DNA of 64,000 nucleotides from Streptomyces sp. RKAG290 (GCF_023701695.1 NZ_JAJOZC010000001.1:4587894-4651893); one strand, 5' to 3'. Shown: positions 18,777-27,595, numbered from the stretch's first letter. A program made the numbers and translations. The notes: a model not told the origin generated them from the sequence alone.

Positions 18777-18915
18777 ACGGAACCGGTCAGGGCGGGTGCC
18801 CGCCTCCGCACGTGGGCCCCGGCCCCGCGACCCCGGCCCCGTGATCCCGGCCCCGGGCCCCCGCAGGCCCGAACCTCGGCGGCGGCCCCGGCAGGCGGCC
18901 GGTTAGATTGGGCGG

Positions 18916-19704
18916 GTGTTCACACGCCACTCGCGCTCCCGCACCCTCGCCCTCTGCGCCCTCCCCGTCCTCGCCCTCTTCGGCGTGGCCGCCTTCGCGC
19001 CGCTGCCGTTCACGCTGGCGCAGCCCGGTACGACGGCGAACGTGCTCGGGGACGACCACGGCGCTCCCGTGATCAGCATCAAGGGCACCCCCACCCGGCA
19101 CACCACGGGCGAGCTGCGGATGACGACGATCGTGGCCACCGGGCCCGAAGCCGACGTCGGGATCGGTGACGTGGTCGACAGCTGGTTCCGGACGGACCGG
19201 GCGGTCATGCCCCACGACTCCGTCTATCCGAGCGGCGGCTCCGAGAAGCAGATCGAGAAGCACAACCTCGACGACATGGTGAAGTCGCAGGACCTGGCCG
19301 TGTCCGCCGCCGAGCGGTATCTCGGCAAGCCGCCCGGCTCGGTCGACGTGACCCTGCACCTCGCCGACGTGGGCGGGCCCAGCGCCGGGCTGTTCTTCGC
19401 GCTCGGCATCATCGACAAGCTCGACGGCGACGGCTCCGGGGGCGACCTCACCGGCGGCCGCACCATCGCCGGCACCGGCACCATCGCGCCGGGCGGCGCG
19501 GTCGGCGCGGTCGGCGGCGTCTCGCTGAAGACCCAGGCGGCCCGCCGGGACGGGGCGACCGTCTTCCTCGTCCCGAAGGCCGAGTGCAAGGAGGCGCACG
19601 CCGAGCTTCCGGACGGGCTCAGGCTGATCCCGGTCACGACCCTGAAGGGTGCGGTCTCCTCGCTGCGGGCGCTGGACCACGGGGGCAAGGTCCCTAGCTG
19701 CTGA
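18916..19704 (+). CDS. Extracytoplasmic Lon-like (S16) serine protease
   Basis: A 262-residue protein from GTG 18916. An N-terminal signal or anchor segment (TLALCALPVLALFGVAAF) is followed by a beta-rich region and a Lon-type proteolytic domain. The catalytic Ser lies in VGGPSAGLFFALG (S156) and the catalytic Lys in GVSLKTQAARRDGA (K205), the Ser-Lys dyad of family S16. No ATPase domain is present. YlbL-type relatives usually have a PDZ domain between anchor and protease; here the space of about 70 residues seems too short for one. The last 11 bases overlap the convergent MFS gene. Confidence 0.78.
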   Translation: MFTRHSRSRTLALCALPVLALFGVAAFAPLPFTLAQPGTTANVLGDDHGAPVISIKGTPTRHTTGELRMTTIVATGPEADVGIGDVVDSWFRTDRAVMPHDSVYPSGGSEKQIEKHNLDDMVKSQDLAVSAAERYLGKPPGSVDVTLHLADVGGPSAGLFFALGIIDKLDGDGSGGDLTGGRTIAGTGTIAPGGAVGAVGGVSLKTQAARRDGATVFLVPKAECKEAHAELPDGLRLIPVTTLKGAVSSLRALDHGGKVPSC

Positions 19705-20995
19705 CCGCTTCCCCCGCCAGGTCGACGGCCCCCGCCCGGTCGACGCTCCCGGCCGACGGCTCGTCGTCCATCCTCCGCCAGGCCGGGAAGACCAGCGGGC
19801 TCAGGGTCGCGACCAGATAGACCGCGCCCATCGCCAGCAGCGCCCCCGAAGCGCCCGCGCCCTCCACCAGCAGGCCCGCCGCCAGACCGCCCACCGGCAT
19901 GGCCAGCTCGCACCCCGCGGTGAGCGCGCCGGAGACCCGGCTGCGCAGCTCGTCGGGGACGCTGCCGTAGATCACCGTCGTCAGGATCGGGTTCAGGACC
20001 CCGCCCGCGACCCCGCTCAGCACCATCGTCACGGCGAGCGGCAGTGTGGTCCCGGTCAGCGCCGCGACCAGGAACCTCGGGGCCCCGCACAGCACCACGC
20101 ACACGCTGAACACGGCCCGCCGTGAGTAGCGGTGCCCCACTGCCCCGTACAGCAGCGCCCCGGTCAGGCCGCCCGCCCCGAACAACGCGGTGAGCAGCCC
20201 GAGATCCCGCGCTCCGCCCAGTTCGGCCGACGCGTGCACCGGCAGCAGGACGGCGTTCCAGCCCTGGTCGGTGCCGTTCATGAAGAGGACTGTCACCACG
20301 ACGCCCAGCAGCAGCCGGTTGCCGAACAGGTAGGCGTATCCCTCGCGCAGTTCGCGCCGGTAGGTGCGCAGGGAGACCGGCGCCGCGGCCTTCACGGGCT
20401 CCGCGGCGCGCACCCCCCGTACCCCCGCAGCGATCAGCGCGGCCGAGGTCAGGAAGGTCGCCGCGTCCAGCAGGAGTACGGTCTCCGCCCCCACCAGGGC
20501 GATCAGTACCCCGGCCAGCGCCGCCCCGACCATCCTGGCCCCGCGCGAGACGGCGTCGAAGAGGCTGGCCGCGCGGGCGAGCGTGGTGCCGGCGTGTGCG
20601 GCGAGGTCGGGCACCAGGACGTAGCGCGCCGTGTTGCCGGGGGTGTGGGCCAGCCCGTTGACCGCCATCAGCACGCAGAGCGTCCAGAAGGCGAGCGCGT
20701 CGGCGTAGTGGAGCAACGGGACCGCGGCGACGGCGAGTCCGCACACCGTGTCGGAGGCGACGGAGACCCGGCGCCGGCCGATCCGGTCGATGACGGGCCC
20801 GCCGATCAGTGCGGAGACCACGATCGGGAGGGTCGCGCAGAAGGCGACGACCCCGGCCCGGCCGGCGCTTCCCGTGGTCTCCAGGACGAACCAGGGGACG
20901 CCGATCAGGGTGAGTGAAGTACCGGCGGTGGATATCGAGTTGGCGGCCAGTACGGCAGTGAGTGGTACCCGGTTCCGCGTCTTCCCCCCGTCCAC
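19694..20995 (-). CDS. MFS transporter (last gene of ArsR-small ORF-MFS operon)
   Basis: A 433-residue major facilitator starting at GTG 20995, 3 bases after the small ORF stop. Twelve membrane segments; PLTAVLAANSISTAGTSLTL in segment 1 and GGPVIDRIGRRRVSVASD (motif A) after segment 2 resemble MFS_3/EntS-type exporters. Co-transcription with an ArsR-like repressor suggests regulated efflux of an unknown compound. Its end overlaps the convergent Lon-like protease gene by 11 bases. Confidence 0.87.
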   Translation of the reverse strand: MDGGKTRNRVPLTAVLAANSISTAGTSLTLIGVPWFVLETTGSAGRAGVVAFCATLPIVVSALIGGPVIDRIGRRRVSVASDTVCGLAVAAVPLLHYADALAFWTLCVLMAVNGLAHTPGNTARYVLVPDLAAHAGTTLARAASLFDAVSRGARMVGAALAGVLIALVGAETVLLLDAATFLTSAALIAAGVRGVRAAEPVKAAAPVSLRTYRRELREGYAYLFGNRLLLGVVVTVLFMNGTDQGWNAVLLPVHASAELGGARDLGLLTALFGAGGLTGALLYGAVGHRYSRRAVFSVCVVLCGAPRFLVAALTGTTLPLAVTMVLSGVAGGVLNPILTTVIYGSVPDELRSRVSGALTAGCELAMPVGGLAAGLLVEGAGASGALLAMGAVYLVATLSPLVFPAWRRMDDEPSAGSVDRAGAVDLAGEAVSS

Positions 20996-20998
20996 CGG

Positions 20999-21202
20999 CT
21001 AGGCCGGTCGGGGTGCGCGGGACGGCATGGCGGAGCGGTCCGGTATCAGGCGCAGGCCCAGCTCGACCATGGTCCAGCCCAGTTGGGTCCGCAGGTCGGC
21101 GCGCGGGGCGCGGCAAAGAGCGGCGAGGCGGAAGTCGGCCGCCTGGCGGCGCAGTTCGGCGGAGCGGATGCGGTGCAGCTGAAGGTGCGTGTGGGGATGC
21201 AT
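20999..21202 (-). CDS. Small hypothetical protein between ArsR and MFS genes
   Basis: A 67-residue reading frame from ATG 21202 (MHPHTHLQLHRIRSAELRRQ), with a run of Arg, Ala and Leu forming a likely amphipathic helix and no membrane segment. It starts 14 bases after the regulator stop and ends 3 bases before the MFS start, and is preceded by GGGACCACC. Tight spacing on both sides supports a real gene. I do not recognise a family. Confidence 0.55.
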   Translation of the reverse strand: MHPHTHLQLHRIRSAELRRQAADFRLAALCRAPRADLRTQLGWTMVELGLRLIPDRSAMPSRAPRPA

Positions 21203-21216
21203 GGGTGGTGGTCCCT

Positions 21217-21831
21217 TCAGTCGGTCGGGCGGGGGAAGACGTGCAGGTGGGTGCGGACCACCGCGGAGCCCTCGGTGTCCTCCGGGACCCGGTCGCGGTA
21301 GCTCTCGACGAGCTCGTGGATCTTCTCCGCCAGTTCCAGGGAGAGTTCGGGCGTGAGACGCACCTTGAAGTCGCTGAGGTCGGAGGAGCGCAGCCACTCC
21401 TCGGGCCACTCGTGCATGGTGCCGAGCCAGGTGTTCAGTTCCTGGGTGTGCGTGGTGGCGATCTCGTGCATGACGACGCCCATGGCCCCGCGCACCTCCG
21501 GGTCCGGGTCGCGGAGGAAGTCCGCGGTGCGGTCGAACGCCGTGCCCGTGTGGACGGCCTTCCACCACCGCTCGCGCCCCTTGCCGCGCTCCGGGTCGTC
21601 CGCCACGAAGCCGTACGAGGCGAGCTGGCGCAGGTGGTAACTGGTGGCGCCGCTGGACTCGCCGAGCCGGTCCGCGAGACCGGACGCGGTGGCCGGGCCG
21701 AACTCCCGCAGGGTGTTCAGCAACCGCAGCCGCAGGGGGTGGGCCAGCCCGCGCAGGGTGCGGGCGTTCACCATGTGGAGCTCCGGGGTGCCGGCCGGGG
21801 CGCTGTCGCGGCCGGCCTCGTTCTCTGCCAT
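21217..21831 (-). CDS. ArsR/MarR-like winged-helix regulator
   Basis: A 204-residue regulator from ATG 21831 (preceded by GGTGGAGGC). The HTH region RTLRGLAHPLRLRLLNTLRE and GATSYHLRQLASYGFVADD is the ArsR-type wHTH; the C-terminal 120 residues are a longer sensor segment rich in Trp and acidic residues, as in the HTH_20 group rather than classical metal sensors. No Cys pairs for metal are visible. It heads a three-gene operon ending in an MFS exporter, and a near-perfect palindrome lies 15 bases upstream, so it probably represses its own operon. Confidence 0.85.
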   Translation of the reverse strand: MAENEAGRDSAPAGTPELHMVNARTLRGLAHPLRLRLLNTLREFGPATASGLADRLGESSGATSYHLRQLASYGFVADDPERGKGRERWWKAVHTGTAFDRTADFLRDPDPEVRGAMGVVMHEIATTHTQELNTWLGTMHEWPEEWLRSSDLSDFKVRLTPELSLELAEKIHELVESYRDRVPEDTEGSAVVRTHLHVFPRPTD

Positions 21832-21845
21832 GCCTCCACCATAGA

Positions 21846-21896
21846 GTTGCAAAGAGACCTTTGCAACCGGTTTTTTGCAACTAGTTCTTTGGAACT
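21846..21896 (-). promoter_or_regulatory. Operator region of the ArsR-MFS operon
   Basis: A perfect 22-base inverted repeat at 21846-21867 (GTTGCAAA and TTTGCAAC around 6 bases) is followed by another TTGCAAC at 21875-21881 and a second palindrome AGTTC-TTTG-GAACT at 21883-21896. AT-rich boxes in this GC-rich genome, directly upstream of the regulator start, strongly suggest autoregulator binding over the promoter. Confidence 0.65.
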
Positions 21897-21963
21897 CGCG
21901 GCCGGCCTCCCCGCCCCTTCCCGGACCCTTCCCCGACCAGGCGCACCGCTCCTCGACGAGGCG

Positions 21964-22961
21964 TCACCCCGCCTTGATGAACCCCTCCGAGACCAGCCAG
22001 TCCTTGGCCACCTCGTGCGGGTCCTCCCCTCGACGTCCACCTTGGCGTTCAGCTGCTGCGCGACCTCCGTCGTCAGCCGTGCGCTGAGCGGGTCCAGCAG
22101 TGCCGCGATCACCGGGTACTTGTCGAAGGTCGCGGTGTGGATGACGGGCGCCGCGTTGTAGTTGGGGAAGAAGTGCTTGTTGTCCTGCAGCACGTCGAGG
22201 TCCATCGCCTTGATCCGGCCGTCCGTGGTGAACACCTCACCCAGCAGGCAGGAGTTGGACTTCGACACCTGGGTGTAGACGATGCCGGCGTCCATCTTCT
22301 TGATGTTGCCGCCCGGGATCGACATCCCGTACGCCTTCTCCATGCCCGGCAGTCCGTCGTTGCGCGAGGCGAACTCGTTCTCCACGCAGATCGTCACCGC
22401 CGAGGGGTTCTTCTTCGTCAGCGCGGCGACGTCCGAAAGCGTCTTCAAGTGGTACTTCGCGTTGTTCTTCTTGCTGATGGCGAGCGCGTAGGTGTTGTTG
22501 AGGGTCGACTGCGGCAGCCACGTCACCCCGTTCTTCCGGTCCGCGGCGCGCACCGCCTCCCACTGCTTTTGCGGGTCGGTGATCGGCTTCGCGTGGCCCA
22601 GGTAGGTGATCCAGCCGGTGCCCGTGTACTCGTACATCGCATCGGCGTCGCCCTGGCGGATCGCCTCGCGCGCACTGATCGAGCCGGGCAGGTTCGTCCG
22701 GTCCAGCACCTCGGCCCCGGCGGCCTTGAAGATCAGGCCGATCATCTGGCCCAGGATGATGTTCTCGCTGAAGTTCTTCGACGTGACGGTCAGCGAGGCG
22801 CCGTCCAGCGGCGTGCCCAGCCCCGCGGAACCCGGGACCACGTCGTCGACCATCGGCGACCCGCTCTTCAGGCCGCACCCGGAGAGCGCCAGTGCCAGCA
22901 CCACCGCCCCCGCCAGGCCGGTGCGCACGCCCGTCGCCCTGCGCCTTCGCTGCGGGCCCAT
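21964..22961 (-). CDS. Osmoprotectant ABC transporter substrate-binding lipoprotein; one frameshift near the end
   Basis: About 332 residues after repair. ATG 22961 overlaps the TGA of the upstream permease (ATGA). The signal ends in a lipobox (LALALSGC), so the protein is membrane-anchored outside. The body (LTVTSKNFSENIILGQMIG; GDADAMYEYTGTGWITYLG) is that of the glycine betaine/choline-binding OpuC/OsmX class. At the CCCC run 22026-22029 (plus strand) one base is missing; the repaired tail reads EDPHEVAKDWLVSEGF. Binds a quaternary amine or related compatible solute and delivers it to the two permeases upstream. Confidence 0.87.
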
Positions 22962-23854
22962 CACCCCACCTCCAGTCCACGCGGCGTCAGCGCCAGCTCG
23001 ACCAGTGAGGCCAGCCAGTCCACCAATAGCGCCAGCACCACCGTCAGCACGGAACCGAGCACCAGCACCGGCATCCGCTGGGTCTGGATGCCCGAGGTGA
23101 TCAGGTCCCCGAGCCCGCCACCGCCGCCGAACGTCGCCAGGGTCGCCGTGCCCACATTGAGCACCAGCGCGGTCCGGACACCGGCCAGGATCAGCGGCAC
23201 GGCGAGCGGCAGTTCGACCTTGCGGAGCGTCCCCATGGCCGACATGCCGATGCCGCGCGAGGCCTCCACCAGCGTCGGCTCGATCGCCTTCAGGCCGGCG
23301 ACCGTATTGGAGAGCACCGGCAGCACCGCGTAGATCACCATGCCCGTGATGGCCGTCGAAGGGCCGATACCCAGCCAGATCACCAGCAGTGCCAGCAGGC
23401 CGATCGCCGGCGTCGCCTGCCCGATGTTGGCGATCGCGGTGACGACCGGCGCGCCCCTGCGCAGCCCCGGGCGGGTCAGCGCGATGCCCAGCGGAATGGC
23501 GATGATCAGCACCCAGAAGGTCGAGATGGCGGTCAGCCTGACGTGCTGCCACCACCGCAGCTGGACCGTGTCGCCGGCCAGTGAGTTCTCCGCGATCGAG
23601 TCGAGGGACACGTGGTTGATCCACACGTACGTGACGATCAGGACCACCGCGAGCGCCGCGGGCACCAGCATCAGCTTGCGCCAGGTGATCCGGCGCGGCG
23701 GCCCGGCCGGCGGCTGCGAGGGTTCCTCCTCCTCGTCGCGGAAGGCATGGCCCTTGACGTCGTGCTCGCCGGGCGGGCGGTCCCGGTCGGACGCGGGGAC
23801 CGGGCCGCCGGGGCCGGGTGACTGAGGGGACGGGGACGAGGAGGGAGGAGTCAT
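22961..23854 (-). CDS. Osmoprotectant ABC transporter permease
   Basis: A 297-residue permease. The first 55 residues are a Pro/Glu-rich cytoplasmic tail; then membrane segments and the conserved GIALTRPGLRRGAPVVTAIA, NIGQATPAIGLLALLV and EASRGIGMSAMGTLRKVELP of the OpuBB/ProW family. It is coupled by 4-base overlaps to both the ATPase gene upstream and the binding-protein gene downstream. It should pair with the permease at 25106-25753. Confidence 0.9.
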   Translation of the reverse strand: MTPPSSSPSPQSPGPGGPVPASDRDRPPGEHDVKGHAFRDEEEEPSQPPAGPPRRITWRKLMLVPAALAVVLIVTYVWINHVSLDSIAENSLAGDTVQLRWWQHVRLTAISTFWVLIIAIPLGIALTRPGLRRGAPVVTAIANIGQATPAIGLLALLVIWLGIGPSTAITGMVIYAVLPVLSNTVAGLKAIEPTLVEASRGIGMSAMGTLRKVELPLAVPLILAGVRTALVLNVGTATLATFGGGGGLGDLITSGIQTQRMPVLVLGSVLTVVLALLVDWLASLVELALTPRGLEVG

Positions 23855-25113
23855 GCGTCCGCACCGCCCTCCAGCTCCTGCACGGTCTGGTGGGACCGCT
23901 GCTCCTCCAGCTCGTGCTGGTGCTCGATGGCGGTGAGCCGGTCGGCCTCCAGGAGCTCGTGCACGGAGTTCATCAGGGTGTGCATGTCGACGACGCCGAT
24001 GAACTCGCCGCGTCGCCCGGTCACCGCGACCCGTCCGCCGCTGTCGGTGAGCACCGCCTCCAGTGCGTCGTGCAGCGTCGCGTCCCTGGTCACCGTGTCG
24101 TGCACCAGCTGCCCGGCACGCGCCAGCGAACCGCGGGCCCGCATCAGGTCACCGCGCCGCAGCCATTTGTAGGGGCGGTTCCTGCGGTCCAGCATCAGCA
24201 GTTCGTTGTGCGGTCCGCTGCGCAGCTTGTTGAAGATCGACTGGAGCGGGTCCTCGACGGTCACCGTCGGGAACTCGGCGATCTCCACATCCCGCACCCG
24301 GGTGAGGTTGAGCCGCTTCAGCGCCGCACCGGCGCCCACGAAACCCGAGACGAAGTCGTCCGTCGGGTTGGTGAGGATGGCCTCCGGGGTGTCGAACTGC
24401 GCGATGTGCGAGCGCTCGCGCAGCACGGCGATCCGGTCGCCCAGCTTGATCGCCTCGTCGAAGTCATGGGTGACGAAGACGATCGTCTTGTGCAGTTCGT
24501 GCTGGAGCCGGATCAGCTCGTCCTGGAGGTGGTCCCGGGTGATCGGGTCGACCGCGCCGAACGGCTCGTCCATCAGGAGCACCGGCGGATCGGCGGCCAG
24601 CGCCCGCGCCACGCCCACCCGCTGCTGCTGACCGCCGGACAGGGCGCGCGGATAGCGGCCGTGGAACTCGCGCGGGTCGAGGCCGACCAGGTCGAGCATC
24701 TCCTCGACCCGGTCCTTCACCTTCGACTTCGACCAGCCGACCATCTTCGGTACGAGGGCGATGTTCTCGGCGACCGTCATGTGCGGGAAGAGACCGGACG
24801 ACTGGATCGCGTAGCCGATCTTCCGGCGCAGCTTCACCGGGTCCATGTCGGTGACGTCCTCGTCGCCGATCCGGATCCGGCCCGACGTCGGCTCGATCAG
24901 CCGGTTGATCATCTTCAGGGTGGTCGACTTCCCGCAGCCGGACGGACCGACGAGGATCACGGTCTCGCCGGCCTTGATGTCCATCGAGACGTTGTCCACG
25001 GCCGGGTTGGGATTGCCCGGATAGAGCTTCGTCAGGTTCTCCAGCTGGATGGTCGCGCCGGAGGTGGCGTTGACGGCCGGCTTCGGTTCGGTCTCTGCGG
25101 CGGTCTCAGACAC
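23851..25113 (-). CDS. Osmoprotectant ABC transporter ATP-binding protein with CBS domains
   Basis: A 420-residue ProV/OpuA-type ATPase from GTG 25113. Walker A is GPSGCGKSTTLKMI, the signature LSGGQQQRVGVARAL, Walker B VLLMDEPFGAVD, and the switch His follows in VFVTHDFDEA. Residues from about 280 to the end form a tandem CBS module (FPTVTVEDPLQSIFNKL; VHDTVTRDATLHDALEAVL), which in OpuA senses ionic strength or nucleotides. It overlaps the upstream permease by 8 bases. Confidence 0.93.
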   Translation of the reverse strand: MSETAAETEPKPAVNATSGATIQLENLTKLYPGNPNPAVDNVSMDIKAGETVILVGPSGCGKSTTLKMINRLIEPTSGRIRIGDEDVTDMDPVKLRRKIGYAIQSSGLFPHMTVAENIALVPKMVGWSKSKVKDRVEEMLDLVGLDPREFHGRYPRALSGGQQQRVGVARALAADPPVLLMDEPFGAVDPITRDHLQDELIRLQHELHKTIVFVTHDFDEAIKLGDRIAVLRERSHIAQFDTPEAILTNPTDDFVSGFVGAGAALKRLNLTRVRDVEIAEFPTVTVEDPLQSIFNKLRSGPHNELLMLDRRNRPYKWLRRGDLMRARGSLARAGQLVHDTVTRDATLHDALEAVLTDSGGRVAVTGRRGEFIGVVDMHTLMNSVHELLEADRLTAIEHQHELEEQRSHQTVQELEGGADA

Positions 25114-25753
25114 GGATCCCCCTCGGGATGGTGAGCCGCCCCAGCAGCACGTACGCGGCGTCGAAGAGCAGGGCGAGGATGACGATGCCGAGCGTGCCCG
25201 CGAGCACCGAATTGATCGCGTTGGCGCTGCCCAGCGAGGCGATACCGCGGAAGATCTCGTTGCCCAGACCGGGCCCTGAGGCGTACGCGGCGATGGCGGC
25301 GATGCCCATCAGCATCTGGGTGGAGACCCGGATGCCGGTGAGGATCGGCGGCCAGGCGAGCGGCAGTTCCACCTTGCAGAGCCGGGCGATCCGCGACATC
25401 CCGATGCCCTTCGCCGCGTCCACGAGCGCCGGGTCGACGCCGCGTAGTCCGACGATGGCGTTACGGACGATGGGCAGCAGCCCGTACAGCGTCAGGGTGA
25501 TGACGGTCGGCGCCACGCCGAGTCCGACCAGCGGGATCAGCAGACCGATCGCGGCGAGGGACGGAATGGTCAGGACGGTCGCCGTCGAGGTGATCGCCAC
25601 CGAACCGCCCCAGCCGCTGCGGTAGCTGACCACGCCGATCAGCACACCCAGCGCGGTGGCGATGACCATGCACTGGAAGACGGCGCTGGCGTGCTGGAAC
25701 GCGTCGGTGAGCAGCTGCTGGTGCCGATTGCCCAGATACGACCAGAAGCTCAC
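25106..25753 (-). CDS. Osmoprotectant ABC transporter permease (short)
   Basis: A 215-residue permease from GTG 25753, with five or six membrane segments and the family motif LVDAAKGIGMSRIARLCKVE near residue 115. It starts 15 bases after the AsnC regulator stop and overlaps the ATPase gene. It probably forms a heterodimeric channel with the permease at 22961-23854. Confidence 0.9.
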   Translation of the reverse strand: MSFWSYLGNRHQQLLTDAFQHASAVFQCMVIATALGVLIGVVSYRSGWGGSVAITSTATVLTIPSLAAIGLLIPLVGLGVAPTVITLTLYGLLPIVRNAIVGLRGVDPALVDAAKGIGMSRIARLCKVELPLAWPPILTGIRVSTQMLMGIAAIAAYASGPGLGNEIFRGIASLGSANAINSVLAGTLGIVILALLFDAAYVLLGRLTIPRGIRV

Positions 25754-25768
25754 GCGTCACTCCTCGGC

Positions 25769-26242
25769 TCAGTCGGTGTCCTGTGCGGCCTGCTCGACGA
25801 GCGGGATGATGCGCAGGGGTACGGGGTTCTCCATGACGATGGCCGTGGAGGCCCGGACAATGCCATCAAATCCGACAACCCGGTCGATCACCCGCTGGAG
25901 GTCGGCGTTGGAACGGGCCACCAGCCGGCAGAACATGTCGCCCTGCCCGGTGGTCGTGTGCAGCTCCAGCACCTCGGGTACGCCGCCCAAATGAGCCCGT
26001 ACGTCGGCGCCTTGGCCCTGCTTGATCTCCAGCGTCGCGAAGGCGGTGACCGGATATCCGAGGGCCGCCGGATCGACGTCCGGGCCGAATCCGCGGATGA
26101 CGCCATTCGACTGAAGACGGTCCAGCCGTGCCTGGACCGTCCCGCGCGCCACGCCGAGCCGGCGCGACGCCTCCAGTACGCCGATCCGCGGCTCGCGCGC
26201 CAGCAGCACGATGAGCCGCCCGTCCAGATGATCGATCGCCAC
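25769..26242 (-). CDS. Lrp/AsnC family regulator
   Basis: A 157-residue regulator from GTG 26242, preceded by GGAGGCGG. The N-terminal HTH (AIDHLDGRLIVLLAREPRIG; ASRRLGVARGTVQARLDRLQ) is followed by the RAM ligand-binding domain (AFATLEIKQGQGADVRAHL). It is the first gene of the osmoprotectant operon on the minus strand (15 bases before the permease start) and is divergent from hppD, so it could control either or both through the shared 133-base spacer. A short palindrome GGTGA-TGG-TCACC lies at 26263-26275. Confidence 0.88.
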   Translation of the reverse strand: MAIDHLDGRLIVLLAREPRIGVLEASRRLGVARGTVQARLDRLQSNGVIRGFGPDVDPAALGYPVTAFATLEIKQGQGADVRAHLGGVPEVLELHTTTGQGDMFCRLVARSNADLQRVIDRVVGFDGIVRASTAIVMENPVPLRIIPLVEQAAQDTD

Positions 26243-26262
26243 GGTCCGCCTCCGGGGGTCAC

Positions 26263-26275
26263 GGTGATGGTCACC
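26263..26275. promoter_or_regulatory. Palindrome in the AsnC-hppD spacer
   Basis: GGTGA and TCACC flank TGG, 21 bases upstream of the AsnC start and 101 bases upstream of hppD. It is the most symmetrical element in the divergent promoter region and a candidate AsnC-type operator. Confidence 0.35.
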
Positions 26276-26375
26276 ATGTACAGATAGTCCGGCCATCATT
26301 GCTATCCACTGCACAGACTGCCCAGTGATTTCGCGAACTGTTGCGCATCTTGCGAAGCGGCGGGAACCTTCGGAC

Positions 26376-27521
26376 ATGACTGAGACGATGCACAGCACTC
26401 CCGGAACCGCCCGGCAGGCCGATCCCTTCCCGGTCAAGGGAATGGACGCGGTCGTCTTCGCCGTCGGCAACGCCAAGCAGGCCGCGCACTACTACTCGAC
26501 AGCCTTCGGCATGAAGCTGGTCGCCTACTCCGGACCGGAGAACGGCAGCCGCGAGACCGCCAGTTACGTCCTGACCAACGGCTCCGCCCGCTTCGTCTTC
26601 ACCTCCGTCATCAGGGCGACCACCGACCACGGCCGCTTCCTCGCCGACCACGTGGCCGAGCACGGCGACGGCGTCACCGACCTGGCCATCGAGGTCCCCG
26701 ACGCACGCGCCGCCTACGCCTACGCCGTCGAGCACGGCGCCCTCGGCCTCACCGAGCCGCACGAGGTCAAGGACGAGCACGGCACGGTCGTGCTGGCCGC
26801 CATCGCCACGTACGGCAAGACCCGCCACACCCTCGTCGAGCGCACCGGCTACGACGGCCCCTACCTCCCCGGCTACACCGAGGCCGCCCCGATCGTCGAG
26901 CCGCCCGCCAAGCGGACCTTCCAGGCCGTCGACCACTGCGTCGGCAACGTCGAGCTCGGCCGGATGAACGAGTGGGTCGGCTTCTACAACAAGGTCATGG
27001 GCTTCACCAACATGAAGGAGTTCGTGGGCGACGACATCGCCACCGAGTACTCCGCGCTCATGTCCAAGGTGGTCGCCGACGGCACGCTCAAGGTCAAGTT
27101 CCCGATCAACGAACCGGCCGTCGCCAAGAAGAAGTCGCAGATCGACGAGTACCTGGAGTTCTACGGCGGCGCGGGCGTCCAGCACATCGCGCTCGCCACG
27201 AACGACATCGTCGCCTCGGTGCGCGCGATGCGGGCGGCCGGCGTCCAGTTCCTGGACACCCCGGACTCGTACTACGACACGCTGGGTGAGTGGGCCGGCG
27301 AGACCCGGGTGCCCGTGGAGACCCTGCGCGAGCTGAAGATCCTCGTCGACCGCGACGAGGACGGCTACCTGCTGCAGATCTTCACCAAGCCGGTCCAGGA
27401 CCGGCCGACGGTGTTCTTCGAGATGATCGAGCGCCACGGCTCGATGGGCTTCGGCAAGGGCAACTTCAAGGCCCTGTTCCAGGCCATCGAGCGCGAGCAG
27501 GAGAAGCGCGGCAACCTCTGA
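26376..27521 (+). CDS. hppD: 4-Hydroxyphenylpyruvate dioxygenase
   Basis: A 381-residue non-haem Fe(II) dioxygenase that converts 4-hydroxyphenylpyruvate to homogentisate in tyrosine breakdown. Two vicinal-oxygen-chelate domains are visible (FPVKGMDAVVFAVGNAKQAA; AVDHCVGNVELGRMNEWVGF). The iron ligands fall in DHCVGNV, QHIALATNDI and FFEMIER, all intact. ATG 26376 gives the usual family length; an in-frame upstream extension from 26325 adds non-conserved residues. Monocistronic, ended by a perfect 22-base hairpin and divergent from an AsnC regulator. Confidence 0.96.
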   Translation: MTETMHSTPGTARQADPFPVKGMDAVVFAVGNAKQAAHYYSTAFGMKLVAYSGPENGSRETASYVLTNGSARFVFTSVIRATTDHGRFLADHVAEHGDGVTDLAIEVPDARAAYAYAVEHGALGLTEPHEVKDEHGTVVLAAIATYGKTRHTLVERTGYDGPYLPGYTEAAPIVEPPAKRTFQAVDHCVGNVELGRMNEWVGFYNKVMGFTNMKEFVGDDIATEYSALMSKVVADGTLKVKFPINEPAVAKKKSQIDEYLEFYGGAGVQHIALATNDIVASVRAMRAAGVQFLDTPDSYYDTLGEWAGETRVPVETLRELKILVDRDEDGYLLQIFTKPVQDRPTVFFEMIERHGSMGFGKGNFKALFQAIEREQEKRGNL

Positions 27522-27529
27522 GCCGACGC

Positions 27530-27579
27530 GGCACACCACGACGGGCGGGCCGGAATCGGCCCGCCCGTCGTGGTGTGCC
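27530..27579 (+). terminator. Very strong hairpin terminator after hppD
   Basis: A perfect 22-base inverted repeat (27530-27551 with 27558-27579), loop GGAATC. It is symmetrical and also lies just beyond the end of the minus-strand TPR gene at 27596, so it probably serves both directions. Confidence 0.88.
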
Positions 27580-27595
27580 GGATCAACGCCGCGCC

